Shown here piece after piece: positions 26,632-35,706 of a DNA stretch of 64,000 nt. Under the pieces are notes generated by a model, which had not been told where the DNA came from, did no database searches, and was given only the letters and a program-made list of their open reading frames with translations. Every line of letters begins with the position of its first letter. Positions within the stretch are counted from its first letter, which is position 1. The stretch is taken from assembly GCA_002839805.1 (NCBI GenBank), contig PGYT01000002.1, positions 62,001-126,000 on the forward strand, in the 5' to 3' direction. This DNA comes from Ignavibacteriae bacterium HGW-Ignavibacteriae-2. GTDB lineage: Bacteria > Bacteroidota > Ignavibacteria > Ignavibacteriales > Melioribacteraceae. The position numbers were made by a program, and so were the translations under genes.

Positions 26632-26657
26632 TTTATTAGTATGATAAAAATTTATCA
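26632..26657. promoter_or_regulatory. Imperfect palindromic operator/enhancer, mannan regulon site 4
   Basis: TTTATTA-GTA-TGATAAA (26632-26648) matches the shared 7-3-7 palindrome with one changed base. A second half site TTTATCA follows at 26651-26657, giving a doubled, overlapping arrangement (TGATAAA-AA-TTTATCA). Confidence 0.55.
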
Positions 26658-26942
26658 TAATAATAATTCAGTAAATCGCAGGAGATTAAAGACTTATAAT
26701 AATTCGAGGAAGAAAAAAATGTAAGCATAATTATCATCGTCAAACTTTCAGGATGCTCTCATTAAGAGTATAGACACTTTTCAGCGAACTAAAATTTTAT
26801 ATAAAATGGAAATGAAGTTTCAAGTAACATATAATTGATTATTAACATTACCGTTTTATAAAAAAGATTGAATAAATAGTCACAATTTCATTTAACTTTT
26901 TATCACCGAAAGTGGAAAAAAAATTATCTATTTAAGCTTATA

Positions 26943-26986
26943 AAAACCAATGTTGTTGTAAACAGAGGCATTTCAACATTGGTTTT
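26943..26986 (-). terminator. Stem-loop terminator after the HAD hydrolase gene
   Basis: A perfect 13-bp stem (AAAACCAATGTTG and its complement) with an 18-base loop lies about 95 bases after the HAD stop. On the minus strand it is followed by T-rich sequence. The loop is long for an intrinsic terminator. Confidence 0.6.
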
Positions 26987-27081
26987 AACAATTTAGATAA
27001 AATATTTAAGTTGAATAAAATGTTAATATTCTTTTCATATCAGGAAATTGGATTTTTTCATTAATTCAGTCTCATCAAAAA

Positions 27082-27966
27082 TTATATCTTCCAAGAGGGC
27101 AGTTCGGGTAAATATTTATTAAACTCCTTAATTAGTTCTTCTTCATAAGATCCCGCGAAAGTACCGTCAAAAAATTTATCGAGCCCTTCACTATAAAATT
27201 TTTCCCACGAATCTTCTTCATGACCTGGATTAATTGGGAAAAATAAAACTCCATTTGCTTTTGCGGCCTTCATATCCCCAGGCGCGTCACCTATCATTAA
27301 AATTTTATCGTCGGGATATTTCCCTTTCGCCCCGAATTTTATATGCTCCGTTTTAGTTCCATATTCCTGTCCGGCAATCAGCATAACATGTTTTATCATA
27401 TCATTTTCGGCCCATTCGCGTGTTAAAGCTTCACCGGGAGTTTGAGAAATAACCATAGCGTCGGCCTTGGAAGACAATTTTTCCAGAGATTCGCGCATGA
27501 AGGGGAAAGGCGGAATGTCATGAACCATTTCGGCTATATCTTCGTTTATTGATATTGACCATTTTAAGGCTTGATTGATAATTGGATCATTAATTTCCGC
27601 GGCGTATTTTTCGAGTGTAGGATTACCTAGTTTGGTTTCCTTTTTTGTCCAATCTATAACTGACTGAATATCAGGTATTTCGGCTTTACGCGCTATAACT
27701 TCTTTGCGCTCTCTAAGCAAATCCATTACCTGAATCAATGCATGGAATCTGTTGCATCCCCTAGATTTTGAGTAAAGATTTACAAAGTCCCAAGCTTCCC
27801 TAACATATTTGGAAACCTTTTGAAGGTGCCAATAATTAATTGTATTTGGACAAAAACATTCCTTATGTTTTATTTCCATCGTATCGAAGGCGCAGCCGTC
27901 TGAGTCAATACCTATAAAAAATTCTTTTGTCGGTTTTAATTCTTCTAAAATTTTATGCGGATCCAT
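27082..27966 (-). CDS. HAD-superfamily hydrolase, putative sugar phosphatase
   Basis: A 294-residue cytoplasmic protein of the haloacid dehalogenase superfamily. Motif I is FIGIDSDGCAFDT (18-30), with DSD in place of the common DxDGT. Motif II lies in MVISQTPGEAL and motif IV in LMIGDAPGDMKAAKANG. A large helical cap (about 40-150) separates motifs I and II. The substrate is not recognisable. It is 33 bases downstream of the phosphofructokinase gene in the same direction, which suggests a role in hexose or uronate phosphate metabolism. A terminator-like stem follows it. Confidence 0.7.
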   Translation of the reverse strand: MDPHKILEELKPTKEFFIGIDSDGCAFDTMEIKHKECFCPNTINYWHLQKVSKYVREAWDFVNLYSKSRGCNRFHALIQVMDLLRERKEVIARKAEIPDIQSVIDWTKKETKLGNPTLEKYAAEINDPIINQALKWSISINEDIAEMVHDIPPFPFMRESLEKLSSKADAMVISQTPGEALTREWAENDMIKHVMLIAGQEYGTKTEHIKFGAKGKYPDDKILMIGDAPGDMKAAKANGVLFFPINPGHEEDSWEKFYSEGLDKFFDGTFAGSYEEELIKEFNKYLPELPSWKI

Positions 27967-27999
27967 TCCTATTATTCCATTAATTTTTTAATTGAAAAA

Positions 28000-29283
28000 T
28001 TACTTATATGCTTCGGGTTTATATTCAGTTAATTTTTTTTCGGCGAACAGTGGTTTGAATTTGGTGAATCTCTGGATGCCATTTATAACGGGAACAGAGA
28101 CCCAATCTTCTCCAATTAATGGTCTTACGTAATTTAAAAATTCATCAGTTACATCAATTTTATTTTTACTAAGCCACTTATCAGGGAAGAATCTCTCACT
28201 GAGCGCAACTTTTTCCAGCGGAACCTTATCGAATTTTACATTGTAAATAAATCCGGGTTCGCGCAAGATTGTTGCCATCCAACCGTTTCCCTCGTTTATA
28301 GCAATATCTACGGCTTTTTGACCTACTCTATAAGCCTCGTCCAAATCAACAGTTGACGCATATATCATCGCATGCCGTTGATCTGTCCCCATAACCTGAC
28401 CACGAGCACTCCCGCTGGCTTTAATTCCTTTTGCGTTCAGATAATTTACTACTGATTGATAAACGGATATCTTGCTTGATCCGAAGGACGTATGACCGAA
28501 AGCATCTTTTACTTCTCCGATTTCACCGACATTAAATCCTTCACTTATTATAACAATACATCTTCCAGCTTTGGCAACTTGATCGTTAACATTATCGGCC
28601 AATTCTTCTATTGTAAGTTTCGATTCAGTAGTATATATCTGTAACGGCATTTCCCTTTTAGGATCCGCTAAACGAGCGGCGGCTGGAATATACCCGATTT
28701 TTCTTCCCATAGCTTGTATCACCAAAACCGGATCCGCAGGTGAAGAACCTGCGTTTTCTTCATTGGCGTTTTGAACTATATGAGACCAGTACTTTGCGAC
28801 ACTGCCATACCCAGGAGTATGATCTATAATTTTAAATTCGCTGTCGCCAACATCGTTATCTATTGTTTTAGGCACTCCAGTAGCAACTAGTTCCAAACCT
28901 TTATCTTTAGCAAGTTCACTCACCTTAAAAGCCGTATGCTGAGAATCATTGCCCCCGATGTAGAAAAAATATCCGACTTCATGAGCTTTAATAATCTCCA
29001 TTACACGTTCAAAATCTTTTTGCTGATTATCCTTCAACTTATAACGGCATGTACCAATACTTCCGGCGGCAGGTGTAGTTCGTAATAATGCAATTTCTTC
29101 TTCACTCTGAGCGGAAAGATCCAAAAGCTCCTCCTTTAAAACACCTTCAATTCCATGCCACCCTCCATAAATTTTACCGAATTTATCGGGAAACATTTTG
29201 CAGGAATCAATTATACCACGCAATGAATTATTGATTACCGGAGAGGGCCCGCCGGATTGAGCAACAAGTACATTCTTTGCCAT
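28000..29283 (-). CDS. pfp: Diphosphate-dependent 6-phosphofructokinase
   Basis: Phosphofructokinase-family enzyme of 427 residues that would phosphorylate fructose 6-phosphate, the entry point for mannose-derived hexose phosphates. The nucleotide loop reads SGGPSPVIN (10-18). The two positions that tell donors apart read GGNDS (110-114) and PKTIDND (138-144). Asp after the N, and Lys in place of Gly in P-K-TIDND, are the PPi-type residues. The Asn where most enzymes have Asp (GGDDS or GGDGS) is unusual. Later blocks GRKIGYIPAAARLAD and RGQVMGTDQRH fit the long PFK group. It begins a pair with the HAD gene, and a TTGGTATACC site lies about 225 bases upstream. Confidence 0.85.
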   Translation of the reverse strand: MAKNVLVAQSGGPSPVINNSLRGIIDSCKMFPDKFGKIYGGWHGIEGVLKEELLDLSAQSEEEIALLRTTPAAGSIGTCRYKLKDNQQKDFERVMEIIKAHEVGYFFYIGGNDSQHTAFKVSELAKDKGLELVATGVPKTIDNDVGDSEFKIIDHTPGYGSVAKYWSHIVQNANEENAGSSPADPVLVIQAMGRKIGYIPAAARLADPKREMPLQIYTTESKLTIEELADNVNDQVAKAGRCIVIISEGFNVGEIGEVKDAFGHTSFGSSKISVYQSVVNYLNAKGIKASGSARGQVMGTDQRHAMIYASTVDLDEAYRVGQKAVDIAINEGNGWMATILREPGFIYNVKFDKVPLEKVALSERFFPDKWLSKNKIDVTDEFLNYVRPLIGEDWVSVPVINGIQRFTKFKPLFAEKKLTEYKPEAYK

Positions 29284-29506
29284 TTTTAATTACCTATTTA
29301 TTTAATAAAATCACTTGAAAATCGTATTGGATTATTGAAATTTTAACTCCCTTTGGGAATTAATACGTATTATTTATCATACTTAAAAACCAACTGATAT
29401 TGCAGAAATATATAAATCAGTATTGAATCAGAATCTGCTTAACATATTTGATAACAAATCACATTTATAATTATTAGCATTACAAATTTAATAAAAAAAT
29501 TACAAG

Positions 29507-29526
29507 TTGGTATACCTGCTATACCA
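29507..29526. promoter_or_regulatory. Palindromic site shared with the GntR-LacI regulator promoter
   Basis: TGGTAT-N7-ATACCA (29508-29526) contains the 8-bp palindrome GGTATACC. The 10-mer TTGGTATACC also occurs at 50699-50708 just before the GntR-LacI chimera gene. It lies upstream of the pfp gene, so that regulator may control pfp. Confidence 0.5.
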
Positions 29527-29537
29527 TCTATTTGTTT

Positions 29538-31085
29538 TTATTTGTGCAAATCGAAAGGATCTAGATGTTTTCTGAAATGTTTGTAAAGAAATTGGTAATG
29601 AATATCCTCATTTTGATTAAGGCAGTTTAAGATTCTATCTCTAAAAAGGTATTCGCCATCTTTTTTTTCAGTTAATACTCTACCAAAAGTTACATGGAGA
29701 ATCTGACGAGCATCATTTTGGTCAAACAAAGCCTGCATCTCATTATCGTCATATTCATTAGCGGAATGTATATTTCTAATATCAGCGGAGACATGATACG
29801 TTATTTTCTCATTTTCATAAATTTTATAAGAATAATCCAGAATTTCACGCATCAATCCGGGTTCGGTAGCCCCTATAACTCTCAGTGCTTCCAAGTAACT
29901 AGTTCCGGCCGTTTTTACGTGTGTAAAACCTTGGTGAAGAGAACCTATTGCATTGTATACTCCAAACTTGTCGCTGCCCGAATGGAGACTTATTTTGTAA
30001 GATCCGAAATGTTCCGCTATTTTTACGTGTTTAAGATATTCCATTTTAAAAACTTCAATATCACCTTTGTAGTCGATACCTTTTTCGAATTCACCTATAA
30101 ATCTGGGCGCCAGACTAATAAATTCTACTCCAAGTCTATTAAGTTCTGATGACATAAAAAAATGTTCGAACGGAGTTGTAACGGATTCTGTTTCATCGAC
30201 CGAGACTTCAATTTCATATTGCAAATCTGAATATTTTGTTCTGAGATGAGAATAAAGTTTATAAATATGCGCGACGGCATTTCCGTATTTTATTACCGCA
30301 CGAAGAAGATCTTCTTTCTCCGGTTTAATTACAAAATTTTCGTCCAAATAGAATTTTAAATCAGAATATCGTAAAAGTGTTCCTTCATAAGTATCTTTCA
30401 GCTGCGCCCACGGTATTTGATCAATTTTTTTCTCCAGATCAGCAATCGATAAACTATCGGCTTCATTAATTACATGTTCACTTGGATCAAAAGTAAACAT
30501 CGTAAAACCGTTTGAAATCATTAAATCAATATCCTCCGTTGTTTTTAAGTGATCCGCATCGGAACCGAATCCTTTTTTATAACCCTCCTGAAACACCGCC
30601 CAAACAGCGGCATCCATAACCATTTCAGGAGTTCTTAGTGTACGTGTAAGTTCTCGAATAGACTGCTGTGCAAGGATTGGTTTAAAGTCACTGTTTTCCA
30701 ACGATCTTATATGAGCCGCATTGGCTAGCCCCAAACGGTCTCCAAACCCGAATGAATTATTTAATCCCAAACATATCGGTTTTGTAAAAGGGAATAAATC
30801 CTGAATAATTTTCGAATTTCTATTACTTAGAGAACACTCTTTAATATATGTTCCATCTAAAGCATATTGACCTCCCTCGAATTTCTCCAAAAATCCAATA
30901 GAACCGGAGACATATAATTTTTTTCCACCGGAATTTTTCCCTATAAAAAGCAGAGCTTCTCCTAATTCATTTATTGAGTTCGGATAGATTTCCAATTTGA
31001 ACTCATCCGTAATATTGAGACTAACCAACTTATTAGAAATATCTCCCACCCGCTGTTGCAACGACTTCAATTCCTCAATACTCAT
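29538..31085 (-). CDS. uxaE: Tagaturonate-fructuronate epimerase
   Basis: A 515-residue cytoplasmic enzyme of the UxaE family, which interconverts D-tagaturonate and D-fructuronate and so links galacturonate to the glucuronate branch. Blocks that suggest the family are GLNNSFGFGDRLGLANAAHI (split around 105-125), FKPILAQQSIREL, GFGSDADHLKTTEDI with the metal-type histidines and KISLHSGSDKFGVY. It is directly downstream of uxaC with a 27-base gap. The pairing explains how one isomerase can serve both hexuronates without tagaturonate reductase and altronate dehydratase, neither of which is in the window. Confidence 0.85.
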   Translation of the reverse strand: MSIEELKSLQQRVGDISNKLVSLNITDEFKLEIYPNSINELGEALLFIGKNSGGKKLYVSGSIGFLEKFEGGQYALDGTYIKECSLSNRNSKIIQDLFPFTKPICLGLNNSFGFGDRLGLANAAHIRSLENSDFKPILAQQSIRELTRTLRTPEMVMDAAVWAVFQEGYKKGFGSDADHLKTTEDIDLMISNGFTMFTFDPSEHVINEADSLSIADLEKKIDQIPWAQLKDTYEGTLLRYSDLKFYLDENFVIKPEKEDLLRAVIKYGNAVAHIYKLYSHLRTKYSDLQYEIEVSVDETESVTTPFEHFFMSSELNRLGVEFISLAPRFIGEFEKGIDYKGDIEVFKMEYLKHVKIAEHFGSYKISLHSGSDKFGVYNAIGSLHQGFTHVKTAGTSYLEALRVIGATEPGLMREILDYSYKIYENEKITYHVSADIRNIHSANEYDDNEMQALFDQNDARQILHVTFGRVLTEKKDGEYLFRDRILNCLNQNEDIHYQFLYKHFRKHLDPFDLHK

Positions 31086-31112
31086 CTTATTACCTGCATT
31101 GTTACAAAAAGG

Positions 31113-32525
31113 TTATAATTTGTAGGCTTTTTTCACCAAACCGTATGTAAGTTGGTAACTAATCATGCGGGCATCTTCCAATGAGATAATATGTTTGGCG
31201 ACCTGACCGGCGAGATAATTACTATCAACTCTACGCGCCACATCATGTCTGGCGGGTATCGATACAAATGCACGTGTATCATCATTAAAACCAACTGTAT
31301 TATAAAATCCAGCTGTTTCAGTTACCTGATGACGAAACCTAGCCATGCCTTCTATACTATCATGGAACCACCATGCCGGTCCTAATTTCATAGAGGGATA
31401 ATGGCCTGCGAGCGGGGCTAACTCCCTTGAATAATTAGTTTCGTCCAAAGTAAAAACTATTATTGTTAGTCTTGGATCATTTCCATACTCATTAAGCAGC
31501 ACCTGTAAGTTTTGTGTAAACTCCGTTCTCATAGGAATATCGCAGCCTTTATCAAGTCCAAATTTATCGTATATCACCTGATTATGATTCCTAAAAGAAC
31601 CAGGATGAATTTGCATTACCAAGCCATCTTCTGTACTCATTCTGGACATTTCCATAAGCATGTTTGCTGTAAACAAATTAGTATCATCGACCGTAATATC
31701 ACCATTTAATGCTTTCTGAAATAATTTTTCTGCTTCCGTAATATGCATTTTCCGCGTATAAGGCGACAACACACCATGATCAGTGGAAACTGCCCCGTGT
31801 TTTTTGAAATACTCCCTTCGTTTTTCAATAGCGGTCAGATAACCTTTATATGAAGTAATTTCTGAGCCGGTTAGAGAACCCAAATTTTTTAAGTGCAATT
31901 TCCAATTTGGGTCCGACAAATTAGTTAAAGCGTCGGGTCTGAAGCAGGGAATTATTCTTGCATTCCACCCCGATTCTTTTATTTGTCGATGTTCAAGAAG
32001 TGAATCGGTCGCCGCGTCTGTAGTTGATAAAACCTCGATATTGAATCTATCAAATAAAGCTCTTGGCAAAAATTCGGGGCTATTCAACTTTTCCTTAATT
32101 TCATCATGTATAATAGATGCGTTTGTACTGTTCAATTTTTCTTTGATACCGAATACGACCGAGAACTCATAATCGAGCCAAACACCCGAAGGGGTTCCCG
32201 CAAACAGGAAATAATTATCGGCGAATAGCTGCCATATTTTTTTTGAATCAACGACTTTCCTTGAACCCTCTTTATCTGGAATACCCAAAGATTCCAGGGG
32301 AATTCCCTGAGAATACAACATCCTAAATATGTAGTGATCAGGAATTAAAAACAGCTCGGATGGATCGGGAAACGGTTCATTTGTTACGAATATTTTGGGG
32401 TCTACATGTCCATGAGGACTAATAATCGGCAAATTCTTAATCTCGTTGTATAACTCACGCGCGATTTTTCGTACACTAGTGTCAGGATCAAAAAAACGGT
32501 CTTCGTTTAAAATATAATCTTTCAT
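31113..32525 (-). CDS. uxaC: Uronate (glucuronate/galacturonate) isomerase
   Basis: A 470-residue enzyme of the amidohydrolase superfamily that converts D-glucuronate to D-fructuronate and D-galacturonate to D-tagaturonate. Diagnostic sequence includes NEDRFFDPD, LPIISPHGHVDP (with the HGH metal ligands), DHYIFRMLYSQGI, LEHRQIKESGWNARIIPCFRPD and KLGPAWWFHDSIEGM. The length is standard. It is first of the uxaC-uxaE pair and follows the LacI gene by 180 bases. Those bases contain CGTTACCTAATAAAC near 32658, weakly similar to the proposed LacI site at 34060. Confidence 0.95.
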   Translation of the reverse strand: MKDYILNEDRFFDPDTSVRKIARELYNEIKNLPIISPHGHVDPKIFVTNEPFPDPSELFLIPDHYIFRMLYSQGIPLESLGIPDKEGSRKVVDSKKIWQLFADNYFLFAGTPSGVWLDYEFSVVFGIKEKLNSTNASIIHDEIKEKLNSPEFLPRALFDRFNIEVLSTTDAATDSLLEHRQIKESGWNARIIPCFRPDALTNLSDPNWKLHLKNLGSLTGSEITSYKGYLTAIEKRREYFKKHGAVSTDHGVLSPYTRKMHITEAEKLFQKALNGDITVDDTNLFTANMLMEMSRMSTEDGLVMQIHPGSFRNHNQVIYDKFGLDKGCDIPMRTEFTQNLQVLLNEYGNDPRLTIIVFTLDETNYSRELAPLAGHYPSMKLGPAWWFHDSIEGMARFRHQVTETAGFYNTVGFNDDTRAFVSIPARHDVARRVDSNYLAGQVAKHIISLEDARMISYQLTYGLVKKAYKL

Positions 32526-32705
32526 TTGCTACCTAATTAAAATATTTGTCATTGTGTATGTCTTCTATTTTTTTTGATGTTTCTTCAACATATATTAAAC
32601 AGTTATTATTATTTCAATTTCAGATATAACCTAAATCTCAACTAAATTTTATAATTCGTTACCTAATAAACTGTATAAGAATAGATTCCTACTATTTTGG
32701 AATCT

Positions 32706-33743
32706 TTAGATTATCTGCTTTTTGTTAAATTTTATACAAGTTCCACGCAGAATTAGCTCTGTGGGCAAATAAATATTCTTGTTTACAAAAGATTCAGAGT
32801 TATTGATATTATCGATAAGTATTTCCATCGATTTTTCTGCTAGTAACTCGGTTGGTTGATTTATACAACTAAGCGGCGGTGATAAAAATTTTTGTACTTC
32901 CGCACCGCCAAAACAAATCACATCAATATCCTCGGGAATATTTAAGTTTACTTCTCGTGCGGCCATATAAACTCCAAGCGCAACTGGATAGGTTACAGCA
33001 AAAATTAGATCAGGAAGATTATTTTCACGGTACAATTTCATAAATGAGTCGTAACCATATTTTTCACCGAATCCACCATGAAAAACCCACTCTTTATTAA
33101 TTGGCACCTTGTATTTATTCATCGCCTCTTCAAAACCGAGGTAACGTTCCATGCCAATGTTAATTTCCGAATACCCGGCAAAATGAGCTATATTCTTATA
33201 CCCGAGGTTAATTGCATGTTCGATGGCCTGAAAAGCTCCCTCACGGTCATTGACCTGAACAAAGCTGATATCAGGTATGTCCGGAACTCTATCTAAAAAC
33301 ACCAAAGGAACACCACGTTTACGAACGACGTTAAAAATTTCGTAGTCTTTGGTTTCCTGAGTAATGGAAATAATTATCCCATCCACTTTCATAGATAGGA
33401 GAGTTTGAATGTGTTTTTTTTCACGTTCGGCGTCTTCTTGAGAAACCGTTAATATTATTTCGTAATTATGATTAAAAGCATAATCGTAAATTGATTCTAT
33501 TATTGCTCCGAAAAAAAAGTGAGCAATTTTCGGTACAACTACTCCTATTGTATTTGATCTGCGAGCCGATAGGTTGCGAGCCATAAAATTAGGTGTATAG
33601 CCCATTTCTTCGGCAACAGAACGAATAAGTTTAGTAGTAGCATGCGAAATATCGGAGTGCCCGCGTAAAGCTTTTGAAATTGTGACCGTTGAATAATTAA
33701 GACGTTTTGCAATATCGCTTAATGTTACAAACTTCTCGCTCAT
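32706..33743 (-). CDS. LacI-family transcriptional regulator, probable uronate regulator
   Basis: A 345-residue repressor. It has an N-terminal LacI helix-turn-helix (VTLSDIAKRLNYSTVTISKALRG, in residues 6-28), a hinge helix around ARNLSARRSNTIGVVVP and a periplasmic-binding-type sensor domain (about 62-340) with a C-terminal TELILRGTC strand. It is immediately upstream of uxaC-uxaE and points the same way, which suggests control of hexuronate use. A 19-bp palindrome at 34060-34078 is a candidate operator. It is separate from the mannan palindromes, though it could also be their regulator. Confidence 0.85.
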   Translation of the reverse strand: MSEKFVTLSDIAKRLNYSTVTISKALRGHSDISHATTKLIRSVAEEMGYTPNFMARNLSARRSNTIGVVVPKIAHFFFGAIIESIYDYAFNHNYEIILTVSQEDAEREKKHIQTLLSMKVDGIIISITQETKDYEIFNVVRKRGVPLVFLDRVPDIPDISFVQVNDREGAFQAIEHAINLGYKNIAHFAGYSEINIGMERYLGFEEAMNKYKVPINKEWVFHGGFGEKYGYDSFMKLYRENNLPDLIFAVTYPVALGVYMAAREVNLNIPEDIDVICFGGAEVQKFLSPPLSCINQPTELLAEKSMEILIDNINNSESFVNKNIYLPTELILRGTCIKFNKKQII

Positions 33744-34517
33744 TTTAATTCCATAATAAAATTCACATAGAAAAATATGCTAAATAATTGTGGGAAATAT
33801 TTACAACAATACCCAACTTAGAAATGATCAGTTTAAATTCGACTTGATATCAGTTATGATACATTCTTCTCCATTAAATCAATTTCTACATTGCTTCGCA
33901 AAGTAATTCAAAGAAGCAAAAGCCGCCGATCAGTTGAAAAGCTAAATTTTTCTTAAATATTAAAACTGATATTAAAAAATATCTCTTTTTGTGATGTTTC
34001 AGCATATCTACAATTATTACAGGTAACCTAATTGGATTAACTTTATCATTAACTTAAAGAGTTACTTAATCGGTAACTAAATTCTTTAAATATTACTGTA
34101 AAGTCAAGAAAAAATATAATATGAGGTTTCTAATGCATCCTTAATTAAGTTTAAATAATAAGATGGCATCAAATACTTACGCCAGTTTTAATCATAACAA
34201 ATTTTAATAGCTAAGTTTTAAAGTGGGAAAAAGAAATTAATAAGATGAATAAATGTATTATTTGTTGGTTTTTTGAAGATATTTAACTGATTATTAGCTT
34301 TTTGAAAGGTTTGATTATGAATTTAATCTCTATTTATTCCTTAAAATACCGTACTGCATTTAATTCCAAAATATTTTTTTTCAGAAAACAAATGTTCAAT
34401 AGTTTAAAATATTATTTATTTTGATACTTCCTAAATAAAATTATATCTTCAATTAAAATAGGATGGTGAAGTCCTTATAAAACCAACTACAAACACACAT
34501 TCAAATCTGATTCAATC
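33744..34517. other. 774-bp intergenic region between lacI-type gene and galE
   Basis: An AT-rich stretch with no convincing open frame. The only structured element I can point to is the 19-bp palindrome at 34060-34078. It must contain the LacI promoter; a small RNA cannot be excluded but nothing shows one. Confidence 0.4.
34060..34078. promoter_or_regulatory. Candidate LacI-family operator
   Basis: AGTTACTTAATCGGTAACT has perfect 6-bp arms (AGTTAC/GTAACT) around seven bases. A related AGGTAACCT lies just left of it at 34021-34029. The site is about 320 bp upstream of the LacI start, far for autoregulation unless the leader is long. Confidence 0.35.
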
Positions 34518-35492
34518 TTAAAAATATACAGGCATCATCGATTTAATTATTGTATCCATATCTGAATATTTTGCTTTCCATCCAAGCAATTTATACGCGA
34601 GATCGGAACTAGCAACTAAGTTTGCGGGATCGCCGGGGCGTCTGGCTATAATTTCGTATCGAACATTTTTGCCGGTTATTCGATTTGCCGATTCTATTAC
34701 CTCCAATACCGAACTGCCATTGCCGGTGCCAAGATTAACAATAAGATTCTCCCCTTTTTCTTCAAGATACTGAAGGGCAAGAAGATGGGCTTCGGCCAAA
34801 TCGGAAACATGAATATAATCCCTTATACAGGATCCATCGCGAGTATCGTAATCGTTACCGTAGACCTGCATTCCAGTTCTTTCTCCCGAAACAACCTCCA
34901 TTACTATTGGCGAAAGATTTGCTGGATTTTTTTCTCTTCCTTTAATTACACCGTTTATATCATATCCGGTGGCGTTAAAATATCGAAGCGCCGCAAATTT
35001 AAGTCCTTTTAATTCGCTGTACCATTTAAGATTTTCTTCGATGGCCAATTTAGTATAACCATAATAATTCTCAGGATTTTTCGGGTGGTTTTCGTCGATT
35101 GGCAAATATTCCGGACTGCCGTATACCGCTGCGGAGGATGAAAAAACAAATTTATTTACATTATGATTTACCATTGAGTTCAACAATGTTAACGTACCAC
35201 AAATGTTGTTCTCGGCATATTTACCAGGATTAGTCATAGATTCGCCCGCAGCTTTCCATGCCGCAAAATGGAAAACAGCGTGTATTTCATTGTCGAAAGC
35301 GGCCTCAAGATCTTCGCTATTCCTAACATCGCCAATAATTACTTTTTTTACCCTTTTATCTATATTTGATTTATGTCCCAGACTAAAATTATCCAATACG
35401 AACACATTATAATTTTTTTCGCATAAAAGTTGTACTATGTGACTGCCAATATATCCTGCCCCGCCCGTAACCAATATGTTTGTGGTTTCCAT
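34518..35492 (-). CDS. galE: UDP-glucose 4-epimerase
   Basis: Short-chain dehydrogenase-fold epimerase of 324 residues interconverting UDP-glucose and UDP-galactose. It has the NAD-binding loop VTGGAGYIGSH (8-18), a KxxIGDVRN block, the catalytic S-x-Y-x3-K set (SSSAAVYG, YYGYTKLA), LRYFNATGYD and RDYIHVSDLAEAH. It is a single gene, 774 bases from the LacI gene and 214 bases from the radical SAM gene. The neighbouring loci do not need it specifically; galactomannan side chains or envelope sugar synthesis are possible uses. Confidence 0.93.
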   Translation of the reverse strand: METTNILVTGGAGYIGSHIVQLLCEKNYNVFVLDNFSLGHKSNIDKRVKKVIIGDVRNSEDLEAAFDNEIHAVFHFAAWKAAGESMTNPGKYAENNICGTLTLLNSMVNHNVNKFVFSSSAAVYGSPEYLPIDENHPKNPENYYGYTKLAIEENLKWYSELKGLKFAALRYFNATGYDINGVIKGREKNPANLSPIVMEVVSGERTGMQVYGNDYDTRDGSCIRDYIHVSDLAEAHLLALQYLEEKGENLIVNLGTGNGSSVLEVIESANRITGKNVRYEIIARRPGDPANLVASSDLAYKLLGWKAKYSDMDTIIKSMMPVYF

Positions 35493-35706
35493 AAATCATC
35501 CAATTTTTAATTGAGTAAATTATTAGTAAACGAACCCAAAGATAAAACTGTTTATTATAAAAATGAAGGGTTGAAAAATTTTTGAACTTATGTAAAATAA
35601 ACTATAGTGTTCACAATCGAATTACGTTTAAAGGTCAGTTTTAGAAACTAGTTTTTGATCATTGAGGAATATTGATAAAGCGAACATAATGGAATATTTT
35701 ATTTTT

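Larger units (their letters stand above)
26477..27081. other. Intergenic control region between the mannan run and the HAD/PFP genes
   Basis: This AT-rich gap contains the promoter element at 26536-26550, palindrome site 4 at 26632-26657 and a terminator-like stem at 26943-26986 that belongs to the upstream HAD gene. I see no gene in it. Confidence 0.55.

Noticed and set aside
29694-30149. 151-codon plus-strand open frame
   Set aside because: It lies wholly inside uxaE on the opposite strand with no recognisable domain.
32521-32545. Repeated TTACCT/AGGTAA near the starts of uxaC, uxaE and pfp as LacI operators
   Set aside because: At these places AGGT(A) sits at ribosome-site distance from the start codons and is explained by translation initiation.
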